NCBI GenBank assembly: GCA_944359085.1
Contig: CALVSQ010000007.1
Coordinates: 1 to 42,558 of the forward strand
Length of the DNA stretch: 42,558 nucleotides
Direction of reading: 5' to 3'
Origin: an uncultured Bacilli bacterium
Lineage (GTDB): Bacteria; Bacillota_I; Bacilli_A; RF39; UBA660
The notes below the pieces were generated by a model, which was not told the origin of the DNA, made no database searches, and saw only the letters and a program-made list of their open reading frames with translations. Position numbers and translations under genes: made by a program. This document shows, piece after piece, positions 18,337 through 25,738 of this stretch. Every line of letters begins with the position of its first letter. Positions within the stretch are counted from its first letter, which is position 1.

Positions 18337-18544
18337 ATCGATAATATGGTCCAGGTCCATAGTATGGATATGGTGGGTATGGATAAATAGGACGGTTATA
18401 TGGTGGACGCCAGAAATTAGGTGCTAATGCAGCTCCGGTTACACCACCTAATAAGAATGGAAATGCAAATCCACCAATAAATCTTTCATCTGTTGGATAT
18501 TGTGAATTATTTTTATAATTCATATTTTGATAATTAGGATACAT
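18335..18544 (-). CDS. Small Tyr/Pro-rich protein, putative spore coat component
   Basis: A 69-residue protein with no family I can name. The N-terminal third is Asn/Tyr-rich and polar, the middle is a Gly/Phe-rich hydrophobic stretch (FIGGFAFPFLLGGVTGAAL), and the end is Pro/Tyr repeats (PIYPYPPYPYYGPGPYY). This composition is common in small spore coat and cortex-associated proteins of Firmicutes, which are often tyrosine cross-linked. ATG at 18542-18544 has a strong SD (AAAGGAGT). A sequence fitting a sigma-K promoter (AC-N16-CATAGACTA) stands directly upstream, pointing to late mother-cell expression. Function is inferred only from composition and promoter. Confidence 0.72.
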   Translation of the reverse strand: MYPNYQNMNYKNNSQYPTDERFIGGFAFPFLLGGVTGAALAPNFWRPPYNRPIYPYPPYPYYGPGPYYR

Positions 18545-18563
18545 AATAAAACTCCTTTCAATT

Positions 18564-18590
18564 TAGTCTATGAAATATAGAAAAAAAAGT
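18564..18590 (-). promoter_or_regulatory. Sigma-K-like promoter of the small coat-like gene
   Basis: Read on the minus strand: TTTCAC with the -35 AC at 18590-18589, exactly 16 bases, then CATAGACTA (18572-18564), a full match to CATAnnnTA. The predicted start falls at the SD, so the leader would be very short. The same pattern stands before gerE at 33456-33482. Confidence 0.55.
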
Positions 18591-18622
18591 GAAATATTTC
18601 ATATATTTAAATAGGTGAAAAA

Positions 18623-19462
18623 ATGAAAAAAATATTTGAAAGTATTGGTTTTATAACTTTAATATTATTTAGTTTTGTTTATACTAATAAAATAACAACT
18701 GTTATAAAAGAAAATGATGATATTTTAGAACAAATAAAAAGTATTGAAAATCAATATAAAACAGAACCAATAAACGCTATAATAAATGAAAATACTATTA
18801 TAACAGGAGTGTCTGGTAGTCAAATTGATATCCAAGAAAGTTATAAAAAAATGAAAAAAACTAATCAATTTAATACTAATTTATTAGTATATGAAAAAAT
18901 AAAACCAACAATAAGTGTTAAAAATAATTATGATAAATATATAATTAAAAGTAGTAAAAATGCTGTTAGTTTGATATTTTTAGTTGAACAACATAATGAT
19001 ATAAATAAAGTACTTACTATTTTAGATAAATACGATATAAAAGCTAATTTTTTTACTGATGGTAATTGGTTTGAAGATAATAATAACAAAGTAATTTCAT
19101 TAATTGAAGAAGGACACATAGTTGGTAATTTAGGTTATAATTATGATTATAAAGTAAATGGCGTTAGTTGGATGAATACAATTGTTACCAAAATTGGTAA
19201 TCAAAATGATTCTTATTGTTATGTTGAAGAAGAAAATGAGGAAGCCTTAAATATATGTAAACAAAACAAAAGTTATACTATTATGCCTAATATAATAGTG
19301 AAAAATAATCCTTTAATTACAATTAAACAAAATTTAATTAATGGAAGCATTATTTCTTTAAAAATAAATGATAATGTAATTAATGAATTACCACTTATAA
19401 TTCAATATATTAATTCAAAAGATTTAAAGATTTTAAATATTGCAGAATTATTGGATGAATAA
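18623..19462 (+). CDS. Membrane-anchored NodB-like pseudoenzyme (polysaccharide deacetylase fold, catalytic residues lost)
   Basis: A 279-residue protein with an N-terminal membrane helix (about 5-22), a linker with coiled tendency, then a region from residue 113 that follows the polysaccharide deacetylase (NodB) pattern: hydrophobic strand, helix LTILDKYDIKANFFTDGNWF, and VISLIEEGHIVGN. In active enzymes the first strand ends in TFDDG and the GN is followed by HTxxH. Here these are IFLVEQ (118-123) and GNLGYNYD (168-175), so both catalytic Asp and both metal His are gone. The gene is otherwise intact, with SD TAGGTGA and a terminator, so it may be a binding or regulatory protein. It stands near genes with sporulation character. 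Confidence 0.78.
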   Translation: MKKIFESIGFITLILFSFVYTNKITTVIKENDDILEQIKSIENQYKTEPINAIINENTIITGVSGSQIDIQESYKKMKKTNQFNTNLLVYEKIKPTISVKNNYDKYIIKSSKNAVSLIFLVEQHNDINKVLTILDKYDIKANFFTDGNWFEDNNNKVISLIEEGHIVGNLGYNYDYKVNGVSWMNTIVTKIGNQNDSYCYVEEENEEALNICKQNKSYTIMPNIIVKNNPLITIKQNLINGSIISLKINDNVINELPLIIQYINSKDLKILNIAELLDE

Positions 19463-19472
19463 TTCTTTTTTT
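19445..19472 (+). terminator. Terminator after the NodB-like gene
   Basis: Stem GAATTATT (19445-19452) with AATAATTC (19458-19465), loop GGATG, then seven T. The stop codon TAA (19460-19462) is part of the stem. Confidence 0.8.
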
Positions 19473-19473
19473 G

Positions 19474-19482
19474 TGTTATAAT
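19474..19482 (+). promoter_or_regulatory. Extended -10 promoter of lon
   Basis: TGT-TATAAT (19474-19482), an extended -10 with no good -35. It lies immediately after the terminator and about 30 bases upstream of the lon start. Confidence 0.55.
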
Positions 19483-19511
19483 AGGTAACAGTTTTGAAGG
19501 AAGTGGTTTTT

Positions 19512-21806
19512 TTGAAAAAATATAACTTGCCAGTAATTCTCTTGAATGGGATAATTTTATTACCTAATAATAAATTAAAGTTAGAATTTGATTCAAAGAA
19601 CACTGATAATAACGTAATTGATATGTCAGTTTTGTTTCATAACAATAATATATTAGTTGTTAGCGAATATAGTACAAACAAAGAAATAGGCGTTTTAGCT
19701 AAAATAAAAAATAATTTAGAACTTCCTAATGGTAATACTAGAATAGAGATAGTAGGAATAAAACGAGTAAAGATTGTAGAATTTTTAAATCTTTCTAAAA
19801 CCAACGAACCATTAGAATCAATTGTTAGTGAATTTAATATTTCAAAAATAGAAAATGAAGATATAATAATATCTAAATTGAAAAAGGAATTAAAAGAATA
19901 TATAAAATTAATTCCTTATGTTAGTAATAGTGTTTTAGATGTAATTGAAAAGGAAAAAGACTTAAGTAAATTTGTTGATATAATCACTTCTAATGTAATT
20001 ACTGATAGAAAAAGAATTATGGAATATTTAAAAACTGTTGAACCTTTAAAACGTGCGGAAATGTTATTGCAAGATATTTATTTAGAAAAAGAAAGATTTC
20101 AAATAGAAAGAAATTTGGATTTAAAGGTAAAAAAGGAATTAGATGACAATCAAAAGGAATTTATTTTAAAAGAAAAATTAAAGTTTATAAAAGAAGAATT
20201 AGGTGAATATTCTTCTAAAGATGTAGAAATTGAAAATTTAAAGAAAAAAATTGAACAATTAGATTGTCCTAAAAAAATAAAAGAAAGATTAAAATATGAA
20301 TTAGACAGATATGAAAAAAATAGTAATCTTTCACCTGAATCTAATGTAATAAGAGATTATATAGATTGGCTATTAAATTTACCTTGGAATAATTTTACTA
20401 CTGATAATAAAGACTTAAAAAAAGTAAAAGAAATTTTAGATAATTCTCATTATGGGTTAAAAGAAGTAAAGGAAAGAATAATAGAGTATTTAGCAGTTAG
20501 GCAAATGAATAGTAATTCTAATGGACCAGTTATATGTTTAGTTGGGCCACCAGGTGTAGGAAAAACATCATTAGCTATTTCTATAGCTAATGCAATTAAT
20601 AGAAATTTTGTAAAAATATCAGTTGGTGGTATAAGTGATGAGGCTGAAATAATAGGTCATCGAAAAACATATATCGGAGCTAGTCCAGGACGAATAATAA
20701 CATCATTGAAAAAAGCTAAAACAAATAATCCTTTGATATTAATAGATGAAATTGATAAAATGAATAAGAATTATCATGGTGATCCTGCAAGTACATTATT
20801 AAATATTTTAGATAAAGAGCAAAATAAATATTTTAGTGATAATTATATTGAAGAAGAATTTGATTTATCTAATGTTTTATTTATTTTGACAGCTAATTAT
20901 ATTGAAGATATTCCAGAAGCTTTAAAAGATAGATTAGAAATAGTTAATATATCAGGATATACAGAATTAGAAAAAATAGATATTGCTTATAAGTATTTAT
21001 TACCAAAAATATTAAAAAATAATGGATTAAAAGAAAATTTTGTTAATATTAATCAAGACACTATTTTAAAAATAATAAGAAATTATACTAAAGAAGCAGG
21101 AGTAAGAGAACTAGAGCGACAATTAGATAAAATAATAAGAAAAATAGTTACACAAATAGTTTTAAATAATATTAAAATTAATAAAATTAATATAGATAGT
21201 AAAAGTTTATTAAAATATTTAGGTAATGAAAAATATAAATATAATAAAAAATCTAAATCTCAGGTTGGTGTAGTAAATGGATTGGCTTATACAATTTATG
21301 GTGGAGACATTTTACCTATAGAAGTAAATTATTTTAAAGGTAAAGGTAATTTAGTTTTGACAGGAAATTTGGGTAATGTTATGAAAGAAAGTGCAACCAT
21401 AGCTTTAAATTATGTAAAAGCTAATTATAAAAAATATGGCATTAATTATGAAGTTTTAACTAATAATGATATTCATATCCATGTTCCTGAAGGTGCAATA
21501 AAAAAAGATGGCCCAAGTGCAGGTATTGCTTTAACATTAGCTATTATTAGTGCGTTAACTAATAAAAAAATATCTAGTGATATAGCTTTAACGGGAGAAA
21601 TAACTTTAAGGGGTCATGTTTTAGCGATAGGTGGTTTAAAAGAAAAAGTTATTGGTGCATTACGAGCTGGTATAAAAACAATAATTATACCTAAAGATAA
21701 TTTAGATCAACTAAATGATATTCCAAAAGAAGTAACAGAAAATATTAAATTTATAATGGTAAAAGAATTTAAAGAAGTTTATGAGGTGATAAAAAATGGA
21801 AAATGA
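19512..21806 (+). CDS. lon: ATP-dependent protease La (Lon)
   Basis: A 764-residue LonA-type protease that degrades misfolded and regulatory proteins. The start is most likely TTG 19512 (MKKYNLPVILLNG), because the AAGGAAGTGG SD (19497-19506) lies between it and the in-frame TTG 19494. Order: Lon N-terminal domain (about 1-190), coiled-coil helical part, AAA+ module with Walker A GPPGVGKT (from about 345) and Walker B LILIDEIDK, and the proteolytic domain with catalytic Ser in KDGPSAG (about 669) and Lys in GGLKEKVIGA (about 712). The N-terminal domain is present, so this is LonA, not the membrane-bound LonB of sporulation. It overlaps the next gene by 11 bases. Confidence 0.95.
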   Translation: MKKYNLPVILLNGIILLPNNKLKLEFDSKNTDNNVIDMSVLFHNNNILVVSEYSTNKEIGVLAKIKNNLELPNGNTRIEIVGIKRVKIVEFLNLSKTNEPLESIVSEFNISKIENEDIIISKLKKELKEYIKLIPYVSNSVLDVIEKEKDLSKFVDIITSNVITDRKRIMEYLKTVEPLKRAEMLLQDIYLEKERFQIERNLDLKVKKELDDNQKEFILKEKLKFIKEELGEYSSKDVEIENLKKKIEQLDCPKKIKERLKYELDRYEKNSNLSPESNVIRDYIDWLLNLPWNNFTTDNKDLKKVKEILDNSHYGLKEVKERIIEYLAVRQMNSNSNGPVICLVGPPGVGKTSLAISIANAINRNFVKISVGGISDEAEIIGHRKTYIGASPGRIITSLKKAKTNNPLILIDEIDKMNKNYHGDPASTLLNILDKEQNKYFSDNYIEEEFDLSNVLFILTANYIEDIPEALKDRLEIVNISGYTELEKIDIAYKYLLPKILKNNGLKENFVNINQDTILKIIRNYTKEAGVRELERQLDKIIRKIVTQIVLNNIKINKINIDSKSLLKYLGNEKYKYNKKSKSQVGVVNGLAYTIYGGDILPIEVNYFKGKGNLVLTGNLGNVMKESATIALNYVKANYKKYGINYEVLTNNDIHIHVPEGAIKKDGPSAGIALTLAIISALTNKKISSDIALTGEITLRGHVLAIGGLKEKVIGALRAGIKTIIIPKDNLDQLNDIPKEVTENIKFIMVKEFKEVYEVIKNGK

Positions 21807-22503
21807 CAAAAATTTTGAACATTATTTTTATATCAAACTTATTCAGGGGATTTTATTCAATGAAAAAATGTATGATGATTTTTTAAATCATAAATATGAT
21901 GAGTACACTAGAAACATCAAGTTTGTTGATATGTTTGCTGATTATGTTGATATGTGCATTCAATCACAACTATTAGAATCTGAAGAAAAACAAAGAGTTT
22001 ATACAATAATATCTAGAATTAGAAATTTTATTTCTGATGATGATTTAGAATTTAAAAATAGTTGTATAAAAATGTATAATATAATAATTAAATCTTTAAA
22101 TAGTTTTATAAATGTTACAAATAATCGTTTTTATCTTAATGAAATAAATAAAAGATATGGTTTAAAAAATTCTAGTGAAAGATATATAAATAAATTTAAA
22201 ACATTTATAAAAAGATCAATTGGATTTGATTTTCCTATATTGATGTTTCATTTAAATGAATTAGATGAACAATCATTTTTGGAAAAAGCAAATGAATTAA
22301 TAATGAATGAATATTATTTTGCTAGTGTAAATGCAATAATTCATGAATATCCTGAAATTTTAAAAAATAAAACATTTATTGAAAGATTAAAGAAAATTAT
22401 TATGTTGAATAAGAAAAATGCAGCTATGTTGTTAGAAAAAAGTTTTGATGACAAATTATTTGTATTAAGAAGTAATGCGTCTTATGAAAAAAGATTTTTA
22501 TAA
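21796..22503 (+). CDS. Hypothetical protein between lon and spoVID
   Basis: A 235-residue protein that I do not recognise. It appears all-helical, charged, with no signal peptide or membrane helix. Features include an acidic N-terminal part (residues 1-75), a basic middle (SSERYINKFKTFIKRSIGF, about 130-150) and a helix-rich end. SD GAGGTGAT lies inside the end of lon, and the two genes overlap by 11 bases, so it is translated from the lon transcript. In Bacillus the gene after lonA is engB(ysxC), a GTPase; this protein has no G-motifs and is not EngB. Confidence 0.8.
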   Translation: MENDKNFEHYFYIKLIQGILFNEKMYDDFLNHKYDEYTRNIKFVDMFADYVDMCIQSQLLESEEKQRVYTIISRIRNFISDDDLEFKNSCIKMYNIIIKSLNSFINVTNNRFYLNEINKRYGLKNSSERYINKFKTFIKRSIGFDFPILMFHLNELDEQSFLEKANELIMNEYYFASVNAIIHEYPEILKNKTFIERLKKIIMLNKKNAAMLLEKSFDDKLFVLRSNASYEKRFL

Positions 22504-22538
22504 AAATAAATTAAATAAGACTAAAACTTCTTTTTTTT

Positions 22539-22546
22539 CATATACT
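22539..22546 (+). promoter_or_regulatory. Possible -10 element of spoVID-ysxE
   Basis: CATATACT matches seven of eight positions of the sigma-E -10 consensus CATACAHT, but no sigma-E -35 is found at 14-15 bases. TATACT within it could also be a sigma-A -10. The SD TAGGAGTGAT follows. Confidence 0.3.
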
Positions 22547-22563
22547 TAATTAGGAGTGATAAT

Positions 22564-23181
22564 ATGAAAAAAACAGTACCTTTAAAAAAAGAATTGAATT
22601 TTAAAAATCATTTAGCTGAAATAGTAAGTATTGCTTTAGATCATGAATTAAATTTAGAAGATAGAGTTATTAAGGGAAATCTAATTGTAAGTGGTAGTTA
22701 TAAAATTAATGATACAAGTGTTAATACAGAAGAATTTAAGTTTAATATACCTGTTAATATTGAAATGAGTGATAGGTATAATTTAGAAAATATGACTATT
22801 GATATTGACGATTTTTATTATGAGATAATAAATAATAATATTTTAAGTGTAGCTATTGAAATAGGATTAGATAATTTAGAAGAAACGCTACCACCTTTTA
22901 AGTATGAGAAAGAAAAAGTAGAGGCAGTTGTTAAAGAAGATGATAAAGAAGAAATGTCAAGAATTGATACAGAAGATGTAAAAAATTTGTTTGATAGCTT
23001 TGATGATAGTAATGAAACATATTCAACATATCGTGTTTGTATTGTTAAAGAAAATGATACGATTGAAAGTATAATTTTAAAATATAATATATCTAAAGAA
23101 GTATTAGAACAATATAATGATATTAGTGATATTAAAATAGGCGATAAATTAATAATTCCATCTTTAAATGAAACAAATTAG
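22564..23181 (+). CDS. SpoVID-like spore coat morphogenesis protein (LysM)
   Basis: A 205-residue protein with an N-terminal beta-rich domain (about 1-115, including LKKELNFKNHLAEIVSIALDHEL) resembling the SpoVID N-terminus, an acidic linker, and a C-terminal LysM domain (about 158-201: YRVCIVKENDTIESIILKYNIS ... DKLIIPS). SpoVID drives encasement of the forespore by the coat. Bacillus SpoVID is much longer (575 aa) because of a large acidic middle, which here is only about 40 residues. The following gene is YsxE-like and the lon gene lies upstream, as in the Bacillus lonA ... spoVID-ysxE region, which supports the call. Another LysM spore protein such as SafA is the alternative. Confidence 0.75.
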   Translation: MKKTVPLKKELNFKNHLAEIVSIALDHELNLEDRVIKGNLIVSGSYKINDTSVNTEEFKFNIPVNIEMSDRYNLENMTIDIDDFYYEIINNNILSVAIEIGLDNLEETLPPFKYEKEKVEAVVKEDDKEEMSRIDTEDVKNLFDSFDDSNETYSTYRVCIVKENDTIESIILKYNISKEVLEQYNDISDIKIGDKLIIPSLNETN

Positions 23182-24049
23182 CGAAATATTAAAAAAATAT
23201 AATATAAAACCCCATCGCTATATTAAAAATGGCAAAGCTACCATTATTGATACAGAGATGGGGCGATTTGTAGTTAAGAAAAATAATAAAAATAAAAAAA
23301 TTTTCGACTATTTAAAGTCACGTAGTTTTAATTATTATCCTAAAATAATTAGTGATGAAGATGAAGAATATGAAATATCTGAATACATTGAAGAATTAGA
23401 CTATCCAAATGAACAAAAAATGTTAGATTTAATAAATTTAATTAGTTTATTACATAATAAAACAACACATTATAAAGAAATAGACTATGATGATTATAAA
23501 CAAATATATGAAGATATAAAAAATAATATTGAATATTTAGAAAGTTATTATAATGATATAATTACGTTAATTGAGTCACATATTTATATGAGTCCAAGTG
23601 AATATTTATTAGCTCGTAATATATCAAGAATATTTATTGCGTTAAACTTTTGTAAAGAGGAAATAGAAAATTGGTATGAATTAATAAAAGATAAAACAAA
23701 ACAAAGAGTAGTAGTTTTACATAATAATTTAGATTTAAGTCATTTTTTTAAAATGGATAGTTCCTATTTGATTAGTTGGGACAAATCAAAAATAGGAATT
23801 CCTATCTTTGATTTATATATTTTATATAAAAGGCATGCACTAGATTTTGATTTTAGCGAAGTATTAAAACAATATGAACAAAATTATCCTCTTCAAAAAG
23901 ATGAAAAAAAATTATTTTTTATTTTGATTGCACTACCTCCTAAAATAGATTTTGATAAATCTATTTATGAGCAAACAAAAGAAATAAGTAATCAAATGGA
24001 TATTATGTATAAAACTGAAAAATTAATTTCACCATATTACTCTAAATAA
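23168..24049 (+). CDS. ysxE: YsxE/CotS-like spore coat kinase-fold protein
   Basis: A 293-residue protein with the aminoglycoside-phosphotransferase/CotS fold: an N-terminal lobe with FVVKKNNKNKKIFDYLKSR, a long helical insert, the catalytic-loop position VVLHNNLDLSHFF (canonical HGDLxxxN is only partly kept), and the metal loop position LISWDKSKIGIPIFDLYILYKRH. In Bacillus, ysxE lies directly after spoVID and encodes a coat-associated protein of this family. The ATG lies within the end of the upstream gene (14-base overlap) without a good SD, so translation is coupled. The catalytic loop reads HNNLD instead of HGDL, so kinase activity is doubtful. Confidence 0.78.
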   Translation: MKQISEILKKYNIKPHRYIKNGKATIIDTEMGRFVVKKNNKNKKIFDYLKSRSFNYYPKIISDEDEEYEISEYIEELDYPNEQKMLDLINLISLLHNKTTHYKEIDYDDYKQIYEDIKNNIEYLESYYNDIITLIESHIYMSPSEYLLARNISRIFIALNFCKEEIENWYELIKDKTKQRVVVLHNNLDLSHFFKMDSSYLISWDKSKIGIPIFDLYILYKRHALDFDFSEVLKQYEQNYPLQKDEKKLFFILIALPPKIDFDKSIYEQTKEISNQMDIMYKTEKLISPYYSK

Positions 24050-24199
24050 TGTATATAAAATGAATAACCATAATAAAAATAATAAAAACAAATTAAATCT
24101 AGTAATTATGAAAAAAGTAATAATTACTTGCCAACAAAATACAATAATTAATCCAATTAAGCATAAACACCAAGTTCCATGATTCCATCTTCTAAACAT
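24029..24199 (-). CDS. Possible small membrane protein, 56 aa
   Basis: A minus-strand ORF from ATG 24199-24197 to TGA 24031-24029 with SD AGGTGAT (24210-24204) just upstream. The peptide begins MFRRWNHGTWCLCLIGLIIVF and continues with a second hydrophobic helix rich in Leu/Phe, so it would be a two-helix membrane protein with a basic N-terminus. Four Trp and three Cys are present. Its 3' end is antisense to the last 21 bases of ysxE. No family is recognised. The good SD, the length and the otherwise empty 220-base gap support it; AT-rich sequence can produce such hydrophobic ORFs by chance. Confidence 0.5.
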   Translation of the reverse strand: MFRRWNHGTWCLCLIGLIIVFCWQVIITFFIITRFNLFLLFLLWLFILYTLFRVIW

Positions 24200-24248
24200 T
24201 TTAATCACCTATAATAGTTTATGTATTTATAAATTTAATGATTGGGTG

Positions 24249-24254
24249 TATAAT
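24249..24254 (+). promoter_or_regulatory. Probable -10 of the PASTA-deacetylase gene
   Basis: TATAAT preceded by GTG; the -35 is weak. Transcription would begin about 10 bases before ATG 24271. Confidence 0.45.
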
Positions 24255-24270
24255 ATATATTGGTGGTAAG

Positions 24271-25488
24271 ATGAAAAAAATAAATAAAGTTTTAATATTA
24301 TTAATAGTATTGGTTATTTTGGTCTTTATAGCAATATATTTTCTAATTTCTAAAAGTGATTCTAAAAATTTAATGATTGATTTAGTAGGTAAAACTAAAG
24401 AAGAAGCTATTATTTTTGCTGATGAACACAATTTAAATTTAGAATTTAAAGAAGAAAGTAATAGTTATGAAAAAGATAAAATATTTAAACAAAGTATTGA
24501 AGTAAATAGTGAAATAAATGAAAATGATAATTTGATTATTTATATTTCAAAAGGCATTAATTATGAAGAATTAAAAGTTGATGAATCTGGTAATGTTCCT
24601 ATTATGATGTATCATGGAATTCATAATATAACTGATAATGAATATACAGGTGGAAATGTTGATAAAGATGGTTATCAAAGAACTACTGAAGCTTTCATAA
24701 AAGATTTAGAATTTTACTATAATTCTGGTTATCGTATGATTAGATTAGAAGATTATGTTAATGGTATAATTGATGTAGAAGCAGGTTATAGTCCTATTAT
24801 AATTACTTTTGATGATGGTTTATCCAATAATTTAAAAGTTACAGGATTGGATTCTGATGGTAATATAATAATTGATCCTAATTGTGCTGTTGGTGTATTA
24901 GAATCATTTAAACAAAAATATCCTGATTACAATGTAACAGCAACTTTCTTTATAAATGGTGGATTATTTAATCAAAGTGAATATAATGAAAAAATATTAA
25001 ATTGGTTAATAGATAATGGTTATGACATAGGTAATCATACTTATTCACATGTTGACTTTACAACTGTTTCTAAAGATAAATCAGTTCAAGAAGTAGGAAG
25101 TATGTATAATTTATTAGATAAATATATTCCTGGTAAATATGTTAATATTGTAGCACTTCCTTTTGGTTCACCTTATGATAAAGATCATGAAAACTTTAAT
25201 TCTATTTTAAGTGGCGTTTATAACGATAAAGAATATAATACAATAGCTACTTTAAGAGTAGGATGGGAAGCTGATTATTCACCATTTAATAAAAATTTTG
25301 ATAAAACTTTTTTGAAAAGAATTCGTGCTTATGATAATAATGGTAAAGAATTTGATATTGAAATGAATTTTGATATATTAGAAAATAATCGTTATATATC
25401 TGATGGTGATAAGAATACAATAACAATTCCTAAAGATAAAGAAGATAAAATTAATAATTTATATAATTTAAATGTTAAAACTTATTGA
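24271..25488 (+). CDS. Membrane-anchored PASTA-polysaccharide deacetylase
   Basis: A 405-residue cell-surface enzyme. An N-terminal signal anchor (about 7-27) is followed by one PASTA domain (about 33-97, DLVGKTKEEAIIFADEHNLNL), then a NodB polysaccharide deacetylase domain. Catalytic features are intact: TFDDG (D181, D182), the metal pair GNHTYSH (H256, H260), and PFGSPYD as the later motif. The likely substrate is peptidoglycan GlcNAc or MurNAc, since PASTA domains bind wall or beta-lactam-like ligands, but this is inference. The start ATG 24271 has TGGTGG ahead; the in-frame ATG 24238 lies upstream of the -10 and is excluded. Its stop codon TGA is inside the -35 of the next promoter. A PASTA plus NodB pairing is uncommon. 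Confidence 0.88.
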   Translation: MKKINKVLILLIVLVILVFIAIYFLISKSDSKNLMIDLVGKTKEEAIIFADEHNLNLEFKEESNSYEKDKIFKQSIEVNSEINENDNLIIYISKGINYEELKVDESGNVPIMMYHGIHNITDNEYTGGNVDKDGYQRTTEAFIKDLEFYYNSGYRMIRLEDYVNGIIDVEAGYSPIIITFDDGLSNNLKVTGLDSDGNIIIDPNCAVGVLESFKQKYPDYNVTATFFINGGLFNQSEYNEKILNWLIDNGYDIGNHTYSHVDFTTVSKDKSVQEVGSMYNLLDKYIPGKYVNIVALPFGSPYDKDHENFNSILSGVYNDKEYNTIATLRVGWEADYSPFNKNFDKTFLKRIRAYDNNGKEFDIEMNFDILENNRYISDGDKNTITIPKDKEDKINNLYNLNVKTY

Positions 25489-25512
25489 CAAATAAGAGTT
25501 ATGTGTTAAAAT
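25485..25512 (+). promoter_or_regulatory. Sigma-A promoter of the T-box thrS operon
   Basis: TTGACA (25485-25490), 16-base spacer, TAAAAT (25507-25512) with an extended TGT. The -35 contains the stop codon of the previous gene. Confidence 0.75.
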
Positions 25513-25518
25513 ATAGTT

Positions 25519-25721
25519 AAATACGTTGATTAGGACATGACTTTTAATAATCTATTTAAAGCGAGTTGGTGATGGTGTAAGACCAATAAATAAGAGTTAG
25601 AAGTTACTACCTATAAGTAGAGCTCGAAAGAGATTTCCGGGTAATGCCGTTATTTTAATTAAGTCCAAAATAGGATGGTACCGTGTTTATAACACTCCTT
25701 TATAGTAAGGAGTGTTTTTTT
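25519..25721 (+). promoter_or_regulatory. T-box riboswitch, threonine-specific
   Basis: Leader RNA that reads the charging state of tRNA-Thr and lets transcription continue when it is uncharged. The T-box core is AGGATGGTACCGTG (25672-25685), which pairs with the tRNA acceptor end. Stem I features include GCGAGTTGGTGATGGTG (25561 on). The specifier region GTTACTACCTATAAG holds two tandem Thr codons, ACT (25606-25608) and ACC (25609-25611); ACC is the likelier specifier by position. The terminator is a 10-bp stem AACACTCCTT/AAGGAGTGTT (25691-25700 with 25707-25716) plus T-run. The downstream thrS gene fits threonine. Confidence 0.93.
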
Positions 25722-25738
25722 AGTGGGGAGTATGTAGT

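Noticed and set aside
23168-24049. Phosphotransferase resistance gene
   Set aside because: The kinase-like fold with degenerate HNNLD loop and the position after spoVID fit YsxE/CotS, not an antibiotic kinase.
24050-24270. CRISPR or other repeat array in intergenic regions
   Set aside because: No regularly spaced repeats occur here or elsewhere in the window; only AT-rich simple sequence.
24219-24431. Minus-strand ORF of 70 codons opposite the deacetylase start
   Set aside because: Antisense of the signal anchor and PASTA region; no SD. The nearby minus-strand ORF 24029-24199 is better.
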